DNA of 64,000 nt from Tetrahymena elliotti 4EA. Lineage: Eukaryota; Ciliophora; Oligohymenophorea; Hymenostomatida; Tetrahymenidae. This document shows, piece after piece, positions 47,756 to 60,352 of the stretch. The DNA lies in contig JH720314.1 in assembly GCA_000231825.2 (NCBI GenBank), forward strand, positions 620,001-684,000. Direction: 5' to 3'. Below the pieces are notes generated by a model, which was not told the DNA's origin, made no database searches, and saw only the letters and a list, made by a program, of their open reading frames with translations. Position numbers and translations under genes: made by a program. Position 1 is the first letter of the stretch. The number at the start of each line of letters is the position of its first letter.

Positions 47756-49261
47756 ATGACAGGGTCTTAAGTTAATAGTGGAGATGACTTTCCTAAAAGT
47801 CCTTCTACTGCATTTACATCTAATAGGGCAGTAAATTTTTCAGATAGAAACACAATTACAAGTGATTCGGATTTAATATTTAATAGCTCATAAGCTTTAA
47901 TGAATGAAGGTTTTAAGAGGAAAGCTATTTTGGAATGGGAAATATCTCCTATTAGATTACCTCCATAAAGGAATGAATTAAATAATAATTTGACTGGGAG
48001 TCATTAATATAACAGTTAGCAGATATATAATTCAAATCATAATTTGGATAAAAACTGCTAAAAATAAGCCAATCAAATGTAGAAAGCTACCTTGATAACT
48101 GAAGAAGACCAAATTAATGAAAATAACTAAGTAGATGGAATGAAAGGATACCATAGTAAAAAGAAAAGCATATCGATTTAAAATAAAATTCTATCAAATA
48201 TACTAAAAAAATCTACTTCTAATCATATAAATGAGATAAATAAACAAATAAAAAACAATGCCACTATATAAGTAACTCAAAAATAGATTAATTAATAACT
48301 TCAAGCTACTTTGTAAGAGTCAGAAACAACTGATAAATTAATTAATTAAGAATACCTGAGGCAACGAACTAACACTTAATAAGATTTTTTTTATTTTAAG
48401 AATAATTCAAATTCTAAAAATAATGCTACAATAAATTTTTAATCCTAGCTGATTGATTAAAAAAAAGAGTTAGCATTATCTATTTCTAATACTGGTATAC
48501 ATTATCTTCCAGTCTAATCTCTCACAAAAAGTGCTAACAATCCTTTCTAAACAATTAGAAGCAGCAATGAATTTTAGCCTTCTTGTACCAAAATCAAAAT
48601 ACATTAAAGGTCTTCAAACTCTTTTTATAATTTACTTAATAAGATATAAAACAATATTGAGCAAAATGTTACAACTTAACGTGATCCAAGAAAATCTGTA
48701 AAGTCTCAGATTTTTTAGGTTCAAGAATAAAACAAAGAAGTTATGTAAAAAAATAATTAAGAAAATGTGCATCCAAGTAGTTGTAAATTCTCTACAGTGA
48801 TAAAAGAAGAGGCTGAAGATTCATAAAATATTTTTTTCAAAGCAAATAATAAGGCTAAAAATTTTAACTAAAGAAAAAATTCACTTAATATTCCAGTTTG
48901 TCAGTTAGATTTAAACATAAAATATAAAAATTCAAAGTATTTTTTCCCAAGTGAAACTGACAATGACTCAACCCCATTTAGTATCCCAAAAAATCAATTT
49001 TAATATCATTATCGTGATAATTCATACCAGCTGGTATCAAACGATTAATTTAGCAAACCAAATTTACTTGGATCAAATGCTTTCTCAAATGAAAGTACTA
49101 AAAACACTGACACTGAAAGAAGTCTAGGCAGATAAAGATCAAATGCTTACTCATCCCTAGCAGGAAATCTGGACGATATCTACAAAAAGTTATAAAATAT
49201 GAAATCTTTGTAGAACATTGAGCAAATTTAAAATAAATTAACCAATTAATAAAATAAGTGA
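47756..49261 (+). CDS. Asn/Gln/Ser-rich protein of unknown function
   Basis: Intronless ORF of 501 residues with TGA at 49259-49261. It starts MTGSQVNSGDDFPKSPSTAF and is polar throughout. It has repeated Ser/Thr-Pro and Ser-Asn clusters, basic patches (GYHSKKKSISIQNK), and a helical Gln/Lys tail (LQNMKSLQNIEQIQNKLTNQ). No membrane segment, signal peptide or domain is recognised. Gln is encoded largely by TAA/TAG, confirming the genetic code. Composition is close to that of the long protein at 36609-39366. Probably a disordered regulatory or scaffold protein. Confidence 0.68.
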
Positions 49262-50974
49262 AAAGAATAACTAAATAAGAAAGAAATCAAATTTTTCTTA
49301 TTTTCATAATTGTAAATAATTTGAGTTGATAAGCCACTTGAATACACTCACAGGCAAATACTCACACTCAATTAAAAATAGGATAGAAAAATAACACAAG
49401 TTTTAACCAAGCAAAAAAAACAAAACAAAAATAAATAAATTAATTAATTCAAAAGAAACAAACAAAGAAACAAAAGAAATTTTTTTTAGTTTACTATGAT
49501 CTATCTAAATAATAATCCTACAATACTAAATAAATTTATGGAAAATAATAAACAAAGATTATCTCTCAATTTAAGAAAAACTAATTCAATCAAATATTAA
49601 AACAATAATAATCATCTCACCTTAAACCTTTTTACCAAATATCTATCTAAAAGCAAAGCTGCATCCTCTACGCATTTTTACTCTTGAATTCATCTAAAAT
49701 TTTAATAATTAAATTTCAAGAAGTAGAAGATACTTTCTCATGCTGATTTAAATAATTAAATTAGTCAAACAAAACAAATAAATTAACAACTAAACATCAT
49801 TTTTCCATCTAATTTTCCAAAGAAAATAAATTTAAGTCATATTTTTAATGATAAAAATTTATATCTTAATCTTTTTATACTAATTATACTAACAAGAATA
49901 TTTCTATGAGTTAAAAGACCAAGAATTATAAAAAATTAATCAAGAATATTTAAAACTATCAAATTTATATAACTTTAATCTGGTAAAATATAATTTGTGC
50001 CTCTCTTTATATTTTATATTTTTAATTTGAATATAATTTTATATTCCTTAACCATTAACTTACATTTTTCTTCATTAATTTTTTGAAATTAAAACCCATT
50101 ATTTTTATCTATTTTTAGGTGAAATATAGATATTAAGAATTTAAATATCATAATTTTCAATAAAATTTAATTAAAAACAATAATTAAATCTTTACTTTTT
50201 CTTCAAATAATTATTTCTAAATTAAATTAACTTTAATACTACAGATCTATTGCTTGTTTATTTATTATTATTAAATAAATATTTTTTATATTATCTACAT
50301 TAAATATTTGAAAACAAAAACTAAAAAATTCATCAATTTATATTTTAATCACTGCCATCTAAAATAATTTATATTATTTTCTAATCATTTGAATTTGATT
50401 ATTTTTCAATAAACCCACAAAAAAAAAACTTAAGAAATTACAAATTAAATATGCAATTTTTAATTATGATAAATATTGTTTCAATAATCAAGATAAACTC
50501 TATTTTAAATTATTGATGTAAAATTTATTACTAACTAAAACCACTAATTTTTATTTAAAACGTTTTTGAAATGAAAAAAAATTTAAATAAATCCTATCAT
50601 TTGATATTACAAAATTACATTTTACTTTGCTAGTTATTTCTAAAGAATTTGAATTTTTTAAAAAGAATTTTATGTGAAAACAAATAAATGTATAAATTTA
50701 TTTATTTGTTATTTATTAGTTGTAAAATAATTTATTTTACATCTAATAAACTAAAAGATTCTCTCAATTCATTATAAATTCTTAAATATACCAAAAAGAA
50801 AAATGACAATTTTAAATTTTAGTTAATTTTATATCTCAAGCTAGATTATACCCAACAAATGAATAATATAAATGTATTATATATGACATAATAATAATTC
50901 TTTAAAAAAATGTATTTTTAAAGTGAGTTATTTATTCAGTAAATATTTTATAAGTTAAGATGGATAATTTTTTT
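49262..50974. other. Convergent intergenic AT-rich region
   Basis: 1.7 kb between converging genes, among the most A+T-rich stretches of the window. Contains CAAACAAA/AAACAAA runs near 49420-49480. No gene or RNA seen. Confidence 0.55.
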
Positions 50975-52291
50975 TCATTAATTAATTAGATTATTTGGAT
51001 CGTCATTTGCAAATATGTTGAATATCTTTTTAGAAATAACTTTTCCTAAACTTTTTTCACTTTTACCTTTTTCTCCTTTATATTGAATGTTTTATAGAGC
51101 TGTTTCTCTTTACTTATTAGTTTCTTTAAATAGTAATAAAATAAATAAAAGTTATTAAACTATACAATATTACCTTATTATTTATATAATTTGATTAATT
51201 ATGTTATAGTTCTATATTCTTTAGCCACTGCAACAGCTTTCTTTTCACTTATTTAATTTATTGACATTAAGATTTATACCCATTATTAATCATAAAATCC
51301 AGTTAATCCTATTTTTTATAATTATTAATATTATCAATGATTTTAAATATTTACCTTCAGCTGTAGCTAATTCAGAAGATATTTTATTCTTTTAATCAAA
51401 CAATCCGATATCCTTTTTATATTTCGATTTTATAGCTGTCAGCAAACAGCTTGTTAAATATTCGTTTGTTTCTTTTTAACTAAATGTAAATCTATAGTCA
51501 AAATCATATTTAATACCAATTTCACAAAGCCAGTCTTAGATAGCAGCATCGCTACCTTATAAAGATTTCTTCTTATTCTATGAAGTTTTGAATTTACTTT
51601 CTTAATATTAAGGAGCTTTTTCATCATCACTGCTTGAAAAACCAGTTTTTTTCTTTTTATCACATTTGTTTTTATCTTTTTTTGAAAGTAAATTTTCAAG
51701 GTCTAAACTCTCTTCATCTTCATCTGAGCTCAGATTTTTTCTTGGAGCATTTTAAGTCATTTAAATCTCCTTTTTTATTTATCTTGAAACAAATATATCC
51801 TTTATATCTTCTAAGACCAAAACATTTTTAGTGTTTTAAACTTTTTTACTTAATATAAACTATGTTATTTCCTCTAAATTTTAGAACATATTAAACATCT
51901 ATCTGTTGAAATAAAATATGTTTATTTATATTTATTTTTCAATAATCTCTCCATATTTACTGCTATTTATTTATTCCTCTTCAATATGGTTATCATCAGA
52001 CAACTCCCCTTCAGCAGGAAAATTTGAATTATATTTAGCAAGAATATCATGTACATTAATATCTTTATTCTTAAATATTTATTTTTTTTTAGGCTTCTTA
52101 GATTCCTTCTTTTTGCGGTCAACTGTATAAATCTGAATTTGATTCTACTCAAGAGTAGGTTAAACTTCCAATTAAAAATATGAACACTCACAATTTGTCA
52201 AAAATTCTTCTATTTCCTCAATTTCAGAGTAATCTTTACCAAAAATTAGAAACGCATCTTCTGCTTTACCTTTCGTAACCTGTATTTTCAT
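50975..52291 (-). CDS. EME1-like protein (XPF/MUS81-family non-catalytic partner), tentative
   Basis: Three exons (51355-52291, 51174-51308, 50975-51123) with introns of 46 and 50 nt. Phases close and give 406 residues. The C-terminal third resembles the tail of EME1-type proteins: DAAIQDWLCEIGIKYDFDY, then SQKETNEYLTSCLLTAIKS, then GLTGFYDQQWVQILMSINQI followed by SEKKAVAVAKEYRTITQLIKLY. The last part fits the tandem helix-hairpin-helix region with conserved trailing SLGKVISKKIFNIFANDDP. A central acidic Ser/Asp/Glu and Lys-rich linker separates it from an N-terminal region in which I cannot clearly see the ERCC4 nuclease fold. In other eukaryotes MUS81-EME1 cuts branched DNA at replication forks and recombination joints, and MUS81 is the active subunit. 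The family call rests on the C-terminus only. Confidence 0.55.
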
Positions 52292-53534
52292 TTTATTGCT
52301 GAAAATATATCTAATAAACTTAAGATAATTTAATATTATAGTATTTTTAAGAATTATCTAAATTATAATTATTTGCTTGATAATAATTCTAAAATTATCT
52401 CTATTTGGCGGTATGTAAGAAAGTATAAGTAGGATTTCAGAATAATTTATTAAAATTTGAAAATTTGATCAAAAATCCAATAATTTTTATGTATAAATAA
52501 TAAAATAATTAAAATATATTATCATAAACTTAATTCAACAAACCATTGAAAATTATGTGGTGTTTTATCCATTTAAGTATTTATTCATAATATATTGAAT
52601 AGCCTTGTTTTCAAAATTAAACCTTTTTCAACAATAATAATTGTAAGTTTAATAATATAATTAATTGTTAAACATTATTTTATTTTAGAGGAAATAAATG
52701 AATTGAAATAATAATTTTACAAATAAGAATTATTTGAATAAATCTAAAATTAAATAAGTATCAATTTTAAATCAAATAATCTTGATAATAAAATATATTT
52801 AAAAATTATCTGAATTTTTGATGTATGCAAATAAATAATTTTAATTCTAACTTTATAAATGACTCAGATTTAAAAAAAATTTTGAATTTTCTTACAACAG
52901 TAAAGTTAAAAAGATTGACAGAATCTAAATATGAAATAATTAAAATAATTAAGTATCATTTTAACTTCAAAGTAATTTAATAAAATAAAATTGAATTTAT
53001 TTTTTATTAAAAATGCAAATACTTTAATTTTTTTAGTTAGAAATTAAATTTTTTTTAAGGACTATTTTTTTTTTCCATCGAAGAAATTGAAGAAGGATTT
53101 ATTTTCGTTTTTAATATTAAAAGAAAATATATTCAATTTAAGATTTAATATTATTTTACTTTTTCTATTTTTTTGTTTTCTAAAAATGATATGATGAACA
53201 AGAAATTAAATTAATTATCAGAATTTGTTCAAAAGTTCAGTAGATAATAGAAAATGAAATGAAAAAAAATTATGGAATTATTAATTGATTTATTTTTGAA
53301 AAATATTCTTTTTGAGTTCAAAATTTTTTTGGATTTTTTTGAAGAATTTAATTTGAAAATGGTTGATTGATAGATTAATAAATTAACATGAATCAAAAAT
53401 TATAAACTGAATTGATTGTTAATTTTTATATCTTAAAATAATAGTTGTTTATTAATCAAAAAATACTACTTATTTTAAATAAGATACATTAATCCAATAA
53501 AATATTAAAATATATCAAATAAATAAATTATACA
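52292..53534. other. Divergent AT-rich intergenic region
   Basis: 1.2 kb between divergent genes, very AT-rich. Nothing recognisable beyond presumed promoters. Confidence 0.55.
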
Positions 53535-55822
53535 ATGAGTAGGTCTTCTTAAAGGAGTATTGTTAGGGAATAATTTTAGAACGATGAAGAAGATGATGCT
53601 GATTTACTTGGAGAAAAAGATTTTGAAAGACTAAAAAATGTTTGGAAGAATATGAAAGAAGTATATTTTATATTTACATAAATTTAAAACAGAATTAGCT
53701 TTCAACCAAATATCAACTATTTTCAAAATCAAACAAAATAGGAGAAAGCAATTTATTTTTTAATAAAAGGAGAAAAAAATGATGAATTTATCAACTAGCA
53801 GCATGAATTTTAAAGATAAAGCAAGATAAAAGTTAAATTATAATTTAAGCTAAGATAGGGAAGATTAATGGCATCCAGAATAAACTGATGATTATTAAAA
53901 GAAAGATTATTAATTAAGTTAAAAAGATGAACAGCATAATGAGGACGAATTTCTTAGCCCTTAATTTGATCCTGTTTTTATGGAATAAAAATTGTAAGAA
54001 TCTTATAATTTATTGACTAAGGCTTAAGAAAAAAACTCAACTTTAGTGAAAAAGTTAGCAGAAGCAGAAGGTGAATTAGATAAATGTCACCAAAAGATAG
54101 CTAAGATATCTTAAATAGAGTAAATGAAAAATTCATAATTTTCGAATGCTAAATATTAAGAATAAGTAATTAATTAATATTTTTCAGTAGATAATAATAA
54201 TTTATCTTAAAAAAAATAGTATACAGTTAATCTTCTTTAAGGAGATCTTGATGAAAAAGATAAATTAATCAAATAGCTAAGGCTATCTCTTGAGGAATAT
54301 TAAGAAAAATGTAACCTTCTCCTTGCTGAGAACAATATGATAAAAGAAAAGAATGCAAACCTCTCTTAGGAACTAGATAACAAAATTTCAGAAAATAATA
54401 GAATTAAATCTAAATTAGGAGAAGTATTTATTTTTTATATGTTTATTTGTCATTCATTTTAAACAAATTTTAAAGGTTGAGAAAATTATTGATGAAATGA
54501 TTTTAGAAAAAAATTCAAAAGGAGTAGTTATGCTTGAAATTGATTATTTAAAGAATGATATTGAGAAACTCCTTCAACTACTTGGCCAAACAGCAGAAGT
54601 AAAATAATTTAAATTATATTTAAATTAAATGATTTTTATTCTTATTGAAAGTTTAAAGACTTCTTTAAGTTTGCTAAGGACAGCAGAGATATTACTAATT
54701 TAAAATTTATCCCTAAACTTGCTAATGTGAAGCAAGATATTGATGATAAAGTTATTAAGGTTCCAATAAATTAAAAAATGCTATGGGTTCCTAGAGATGC
54801 TTTTTCATTTGCTTTACATTTAAAATAAAAATATAATGGTAAACTAGATGAGAAATGTATTGAAGAGTTTCTCTTTGGTTATAATAAGATATTCTGTGAA
54901 AGAGAAGAAAAGTAGATGGAGAGATATAAAAAGATTTATACAACATAAATAACTAGTCTTAAATTATAACTTGAAAAGAAAACATCATATAAATAAGCAA
55001 CTACGTAGGTTAAAAAATAATAATCATCAACAATAAGAAAAAGTAGCAACAGTGTTGTCTCTAAGTCAAATGTTAATATCGAAAAGCAACTAGATGACTT
55101 GTATGCCTTTTTATTTTATTTTTGTTTTTAAATTAATTTTTTATCTAAAAAGGACAAGGATGACAGAATAGAATAAAGAAAATTAACTTTTCTTGACTGA
55201 TGCCATTAGATTACAAGAAGAATATGAGAAGCAGTTGTAAGAAAAGCAAATATAAATTGATGAACTTAATTTAAAGGTCTAAGAGCTGTAAGTTTAAGGA
55301 ATGAAATATGATAAATTGAATTATATGGAGGGATCTGTATGGATGATTGATAAAGTATTAAAAGAAATGTTGAGGTTTAGAGAAAATATAATTTAGATGA
55401 CTAAGTAAATAAATAATAATGCTTTCAAAAACTAGAATCAAAAAGAAATATTGCAAAATTACAAATGGTTTGTTGATAATGTAGAAATGAATGGAGATTA
55501 ATTGATAGAAAAAATAAATTACATGAAAGAGAGCACATTAAAATCAATATCAAATGTTAAAAAGTAATCAGGAAATGATTGCTAAGAGTCATTCCATTAG
55601 TTTGAATAATAGCAGCAATATTAAAACTAAAAGTAATAAGAATACTCTAAAAACAATTAATAAAATGAATATAATAATCTTAATAATCACCCTTATCTAA
55701 ATGAAATGGATTTCTAAAGAACATTCTCTTAGTAATCTCCTTAGTATTACCATAATTATACTTCTACATATAGAAACGAGAGAGATTTTCATGATAATCC
55801 TTAACCTTAATTTAATTATTGA
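53535..55822 (+). CDS. Coiled-coil protein of unknown function
   Basis: Five exons (53535-53660, 53749-54423, 54476-54598, 54652-55100, 55153-55822) with introns of 88, 52, 53 and 52 nt. Phases close and give 680 residues. The first intron uses an acceptor ending GAGAAAG. A second possible start is the Met pair at 53778. Residues about 100-270 and 420-520 are heptad-rich (QESYNLLTKAQEKNSTLVKKL, DEKDKLIKQLRLSLEEYQEK). Between them is a more globular segment with FKDFFKFAKDSRDITNLKFI and MLWVPRDAFSFALHLKQKY, which may be a conserved domain. The C-terminal 80 residues are Asn/Gln/Tyr-rich. A conserved Trp-containing segment (YMEGSVWMIDKV and NYKWFVDNVEMNG) lies before the tail. No family recognised. 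A ciliary or basal-body structural protein is plausible but unproven. Confidence 0.7.
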
Positions 55823-56599
55823 TGTTTTAAAGAATATTTTTATTGTTTTTATTTTGTAATTATGTAATCATAGATAGAATATTATTTTAGCTTAACCTTA
55901 ATCTTTTTATTATTCTACTTTATTGATTTGTTATAATTTTTAAATAAAATGATCAATAAAAATAAACAAAAAAAAAATACTTTTATAATTTTCATCATGA
56001 TTGTTTAAATTAAGTGAATAAGGTTTCAACAACCATCATGATTTCAACTTTGAAATATCTCATAATATTCTCCTCACAAAAACAAAAATGATAGTCATTC
56101 ATTTATAATATGATCAATAAAAGTAAATAAAATAAATAATATTATTTTCATCACAATTCATATGGCATCTACTTTTAAAATCCAATTATTGATACTAATA
56201 TTTTTTTCTTTAGTATTTATGTAATTTGATTATTATTTTTGTAATTTCTTTAGTAATAATCTTTTTTACTTACAAAAGAAGGCTGTAAATGTTTAAAATT
56301 CAAAAAATAATGATGCATTTAATTATTTTCTCAAAAAAAATTATTAAAATTCTTTTAATAAAGAAGAAAACTTATCTAAATAAAAGAATGCAAAATAAAA
56401 AATTATTAACAATATCATTTCTTATAAAAATAATTTAAAAAATATTTAAGAACATGAATAACTTAAAAAGAATTTTCTCTTTATAATCTTTTATCATTCA
56501 AAACTCTTTTTCAAATTACAGAAATTTTTTGATTATCTTTCATTTTATAATGAATATTTTATTCATTTAATGCTATTTTGATTGAGTTTCTAAGCTGAA
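55823..56599. other. Convergent intergenic region
   Basis: 777 nt between stop codons of converging genes. It shows a loosely duplicated pattern (ATCATGATT...AACAACCATCATGATT near 55995-56043). No gene. Confidence 0.5.
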
Positions 56600-57424
<825 letters not shown>

Positions 57425-57807
57425 TTTGAATTTTATCTTTTTAGAATCTTTTTACTTTTTAATGTTAATTTTTTTTTTGAAGAAATTAAAAATTCTAACT
57501 TTTAGAAACTTATTTAAGGAAAATCTAATAAATTCTAGTTAGTTGCTTCTTTAAAAAATATTAGGCTAGATAATATTAATAATAGCTGATTGTTTTTGTT
57601 TTTTGAGACAATATTAATAATGTCTATCAACATTCAAATAATGTAAATTTTTACAACAAAAAAGAATTTAAAATAATAAACAAAATAAAACAATTTTCAT
57701 AACCTTGATCTTAAACAAATTAAAATAAAATAGTTATTATTTATACCAAACTAAAATAAATTCTAAAGAATTAGTAAAAACAATTTTAAATAGGTTTATA
57801 AATTTTA
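57425..57807. other. Intergenic spacer
   Basis: 383 nt between the ZNG1-like stop and the sirtuin start, both minus strand. AT-rich, nothing recognised. Confidence 0.5.
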
Positions 57808-59197
57808 TCATTTTGTAATTATGTCTATTAACTCTTATTTGGTTCCATTTTAACATATGAACAAAAATTTAGATTTTCTTTATTGATTTTCTGGCCATAA
57901 CACATCAGTTTTTTTTATTTCAAAAATATCTTCAACTCTTTTAAAAACAATATATTTTAATTAATAATAGCTTTATGAATTTTTAAATACCCTTAGAGAG
58001 AATACATATAGTTATCGTCTTTGATATTTACTAGCCCTTTCATTCTTAAGACTTTTATTTTTTCATTTTCCCAAAGTAATTCACCTAACTTTAATTCTAA
58101 TTATTTTTCATCAAAGGGAAATGCATCATGTTCGAAGAATTGGTATTGAATATCCTCTGCAGCATGTATATGAGCATGCTCATTCTCTTGGCTAATTTTG
58201 TTTAATATTTCTATAACTTCTGATTTACTCTTTCTCAAATTAAATCCATCAATTTCAAAAATTTTATTCAAGTCAATTTTGCAATATGATGACCTAAAAA
58301 CATTTATTAGAATTAATAATCGTATTTCTCTTAATTTAAAATTAAAACCATTAAAATTTTGCAAGAGGATTGAGTAAACGAATTGACATCTCTATACTTC
58401 TTATATCTTCTTCATTAGATTTATCCTAATTATTAATATTTTTTTTAATACCTAGTTTTAACAGATAAATATTTACTATCTAATTTAACAATATATTATC
58501 AGCATAAAGAATTTGTCTTTAGAATATTTAGTCATTTTTCAATTGCTAATATCTATGAACAGGAACTACTGTATGAATTGCTCTTAATTCTGCCGGAAAA
58601 TCTATATTTTCATCAACCCAAAAGCTCTTAATTGTCTATTTTTGATAATTAGTAAGCTAAAAATATCAAATGAAATAATAATACAGAAGAAGGATCAGCT
58701 AATCCATTTGTTTCCACTAGTATAAAATCAAGTTTCTATTTTTCATTCTAAATCAAATATTCTACTGCTGCAAGCAAGTCGTCCCTAAAATAAAATAAAA
58801 ATAATTTTTTAAAATTAATTAATTTTCTTTCATTTAAGTTATTCAATTACTTTGCGGTACAGCATATACATCCATTAGGAAGCTCATAAAATTTATCAAA
58901 TGGTTTTCCTTCTGAATCTTACATTAAAGGAGCTTCTATACCCATTTCTATTATTTTAAAAAAATAAATTTCCTTAAATTAGCTCTCAATATCTTCTAAT
59001 GAATTATTCTTTTCATTTTAAATTCTACTCATGTTTAATGCTATTTAAAAAAAATTACCATCAGCGAATTCATTTTATACAACAGCTACTTTATATGTAT
59101 TTTATTCTTTTAGTATGTATGAGATCAATGTAGTTTTACCAGAACCTAAATATCCTGTAAGTAAAACCATAGCTGTTTTTTCATTTTATTTTTCCAT
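57808..59197 (-). CDS. CobW/ZNG1-family zinc-metallochaperone GTPase
   Basis: Six exons (59059-59197, 58851-58947, 58685-58784, 58349-58635, 57991-58293, 57808-57937) with introns of 111, 66, 49, 55 and 53 nt. All phases close and give 351 residues. The Walker A motif GYLGSGKT is at residues 15-22. The metal-binding CxCC motif lies in NGCICCTAK (Cys73, 75, 76). A GTPase switch follows in ILVETNGLADPS. LNPLAK leads into the C-terminal CobW domain, which ends KTDVLWPENQQ. The intron at 58294-58348 starts GTTTTAAT. In animals and yeast ZNG1 loads zinc into methionine aminopeptidase 1 in the cytosol. Here the protein begins only 14 residues before the P-loop, so the N-terminal METAP-docking extension of ZNG1 is missing or in an unseen exon. 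G3E-family cobalamin proteins are a less likely alternative. Confidence 0.9.
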
Positions 59198-60352
59198 TTT
59201 TAGTGATTCTTTGTTGCAACTTTTTTAGCAAATATCTAATATTTAACTTCTAAAAATAGAAAAATCTAATTTTTGATAAATAAATGAACTATATTAGTAG
59301 AAATTAAGTTAGTAACAAAAATCAGTGATAAATTTAATTTTGATATTTATTTTAAAGCTTAAAAAAATAAACATTTTAATCGGGGAATAAATTTTATAAA
59401 AGTTTTAAAAATTTATGATAAATCTTTTTTTTATTTTTTGATAATTTTTATATTAAAACTAATTAAAAAATAAAGTGAATATTTAATTGCTATGTTTAAT
59501 TTTGCTTAAAAATTAAAATGAGAAATTTAAATTTATATTTCTAATTAATATTATTTTCTTAGGTTTTGTTTAAAATTATAAAAATGAGAATTTTTTTTTT
59601 CTTGATTTTATTTCCTCATTTTAAAGATATCTTTAAGAATTAAAAAAAAATATTTTGATTTAGTATATTGAAATTAAAAAAATGAAATGATTAAGATCAA
59701 ATTATTATTTCAATTTTTTGTATTTTCATTTTTTAATGTTATTAGAAAAAGAAATTAGTATAAACTTCAACAAAATAACTATGCATAATAATAATAATAT
59801 CTAAATTAATTAAATTGAGAGCTTGACTCTTGTTAGAAGGACAAAATTAGTGAAATAAAAAGATATTAAAGATATCAGAAAGGATGTGTAAATGAAAAAT
59901 AATTTTATAAAGAAAGAACATGTGATATAAACACTTTCAAACAAGTATAATATAAATAATTATTGACTCTAATAAAAGGCTGAATGAAATATGCATGTAT
60001 TTATTTGAAAAAGATAAAAAAATAAATTGATTTTTGTTGTAAAAGTGTTTAGAAATTTAGAATATTTTTATTCAATTTAAAAGAGAAACTGATAGATGAA
60101 AAATCACATTTAAAAAAATAAATGTGATGAATATATCCATCGATATATGTTTACCAGTGAGGATCTTGTTTATTAATTGTGAGTTAAGAAATATGTGATT
60201 TTATTTAAACATAAATAATTATTATTGGAGTCTGTAAATTCATTAATAATTTTTGAAATTTAAAAAAAATCTTATTTTACTATTTTTGCATAAACAATAT
60301 CCAAGAATAACTTAATACCAATTTAATAAATAAAATAAAAATTTAAAAGAAA
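59198..60352. other. Divergent intergenic region
   Basis: 1.15 kb between divergent genes. Very AT-rich with no sustained frame and no recognised RNA gene. Confidence 0.55.
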
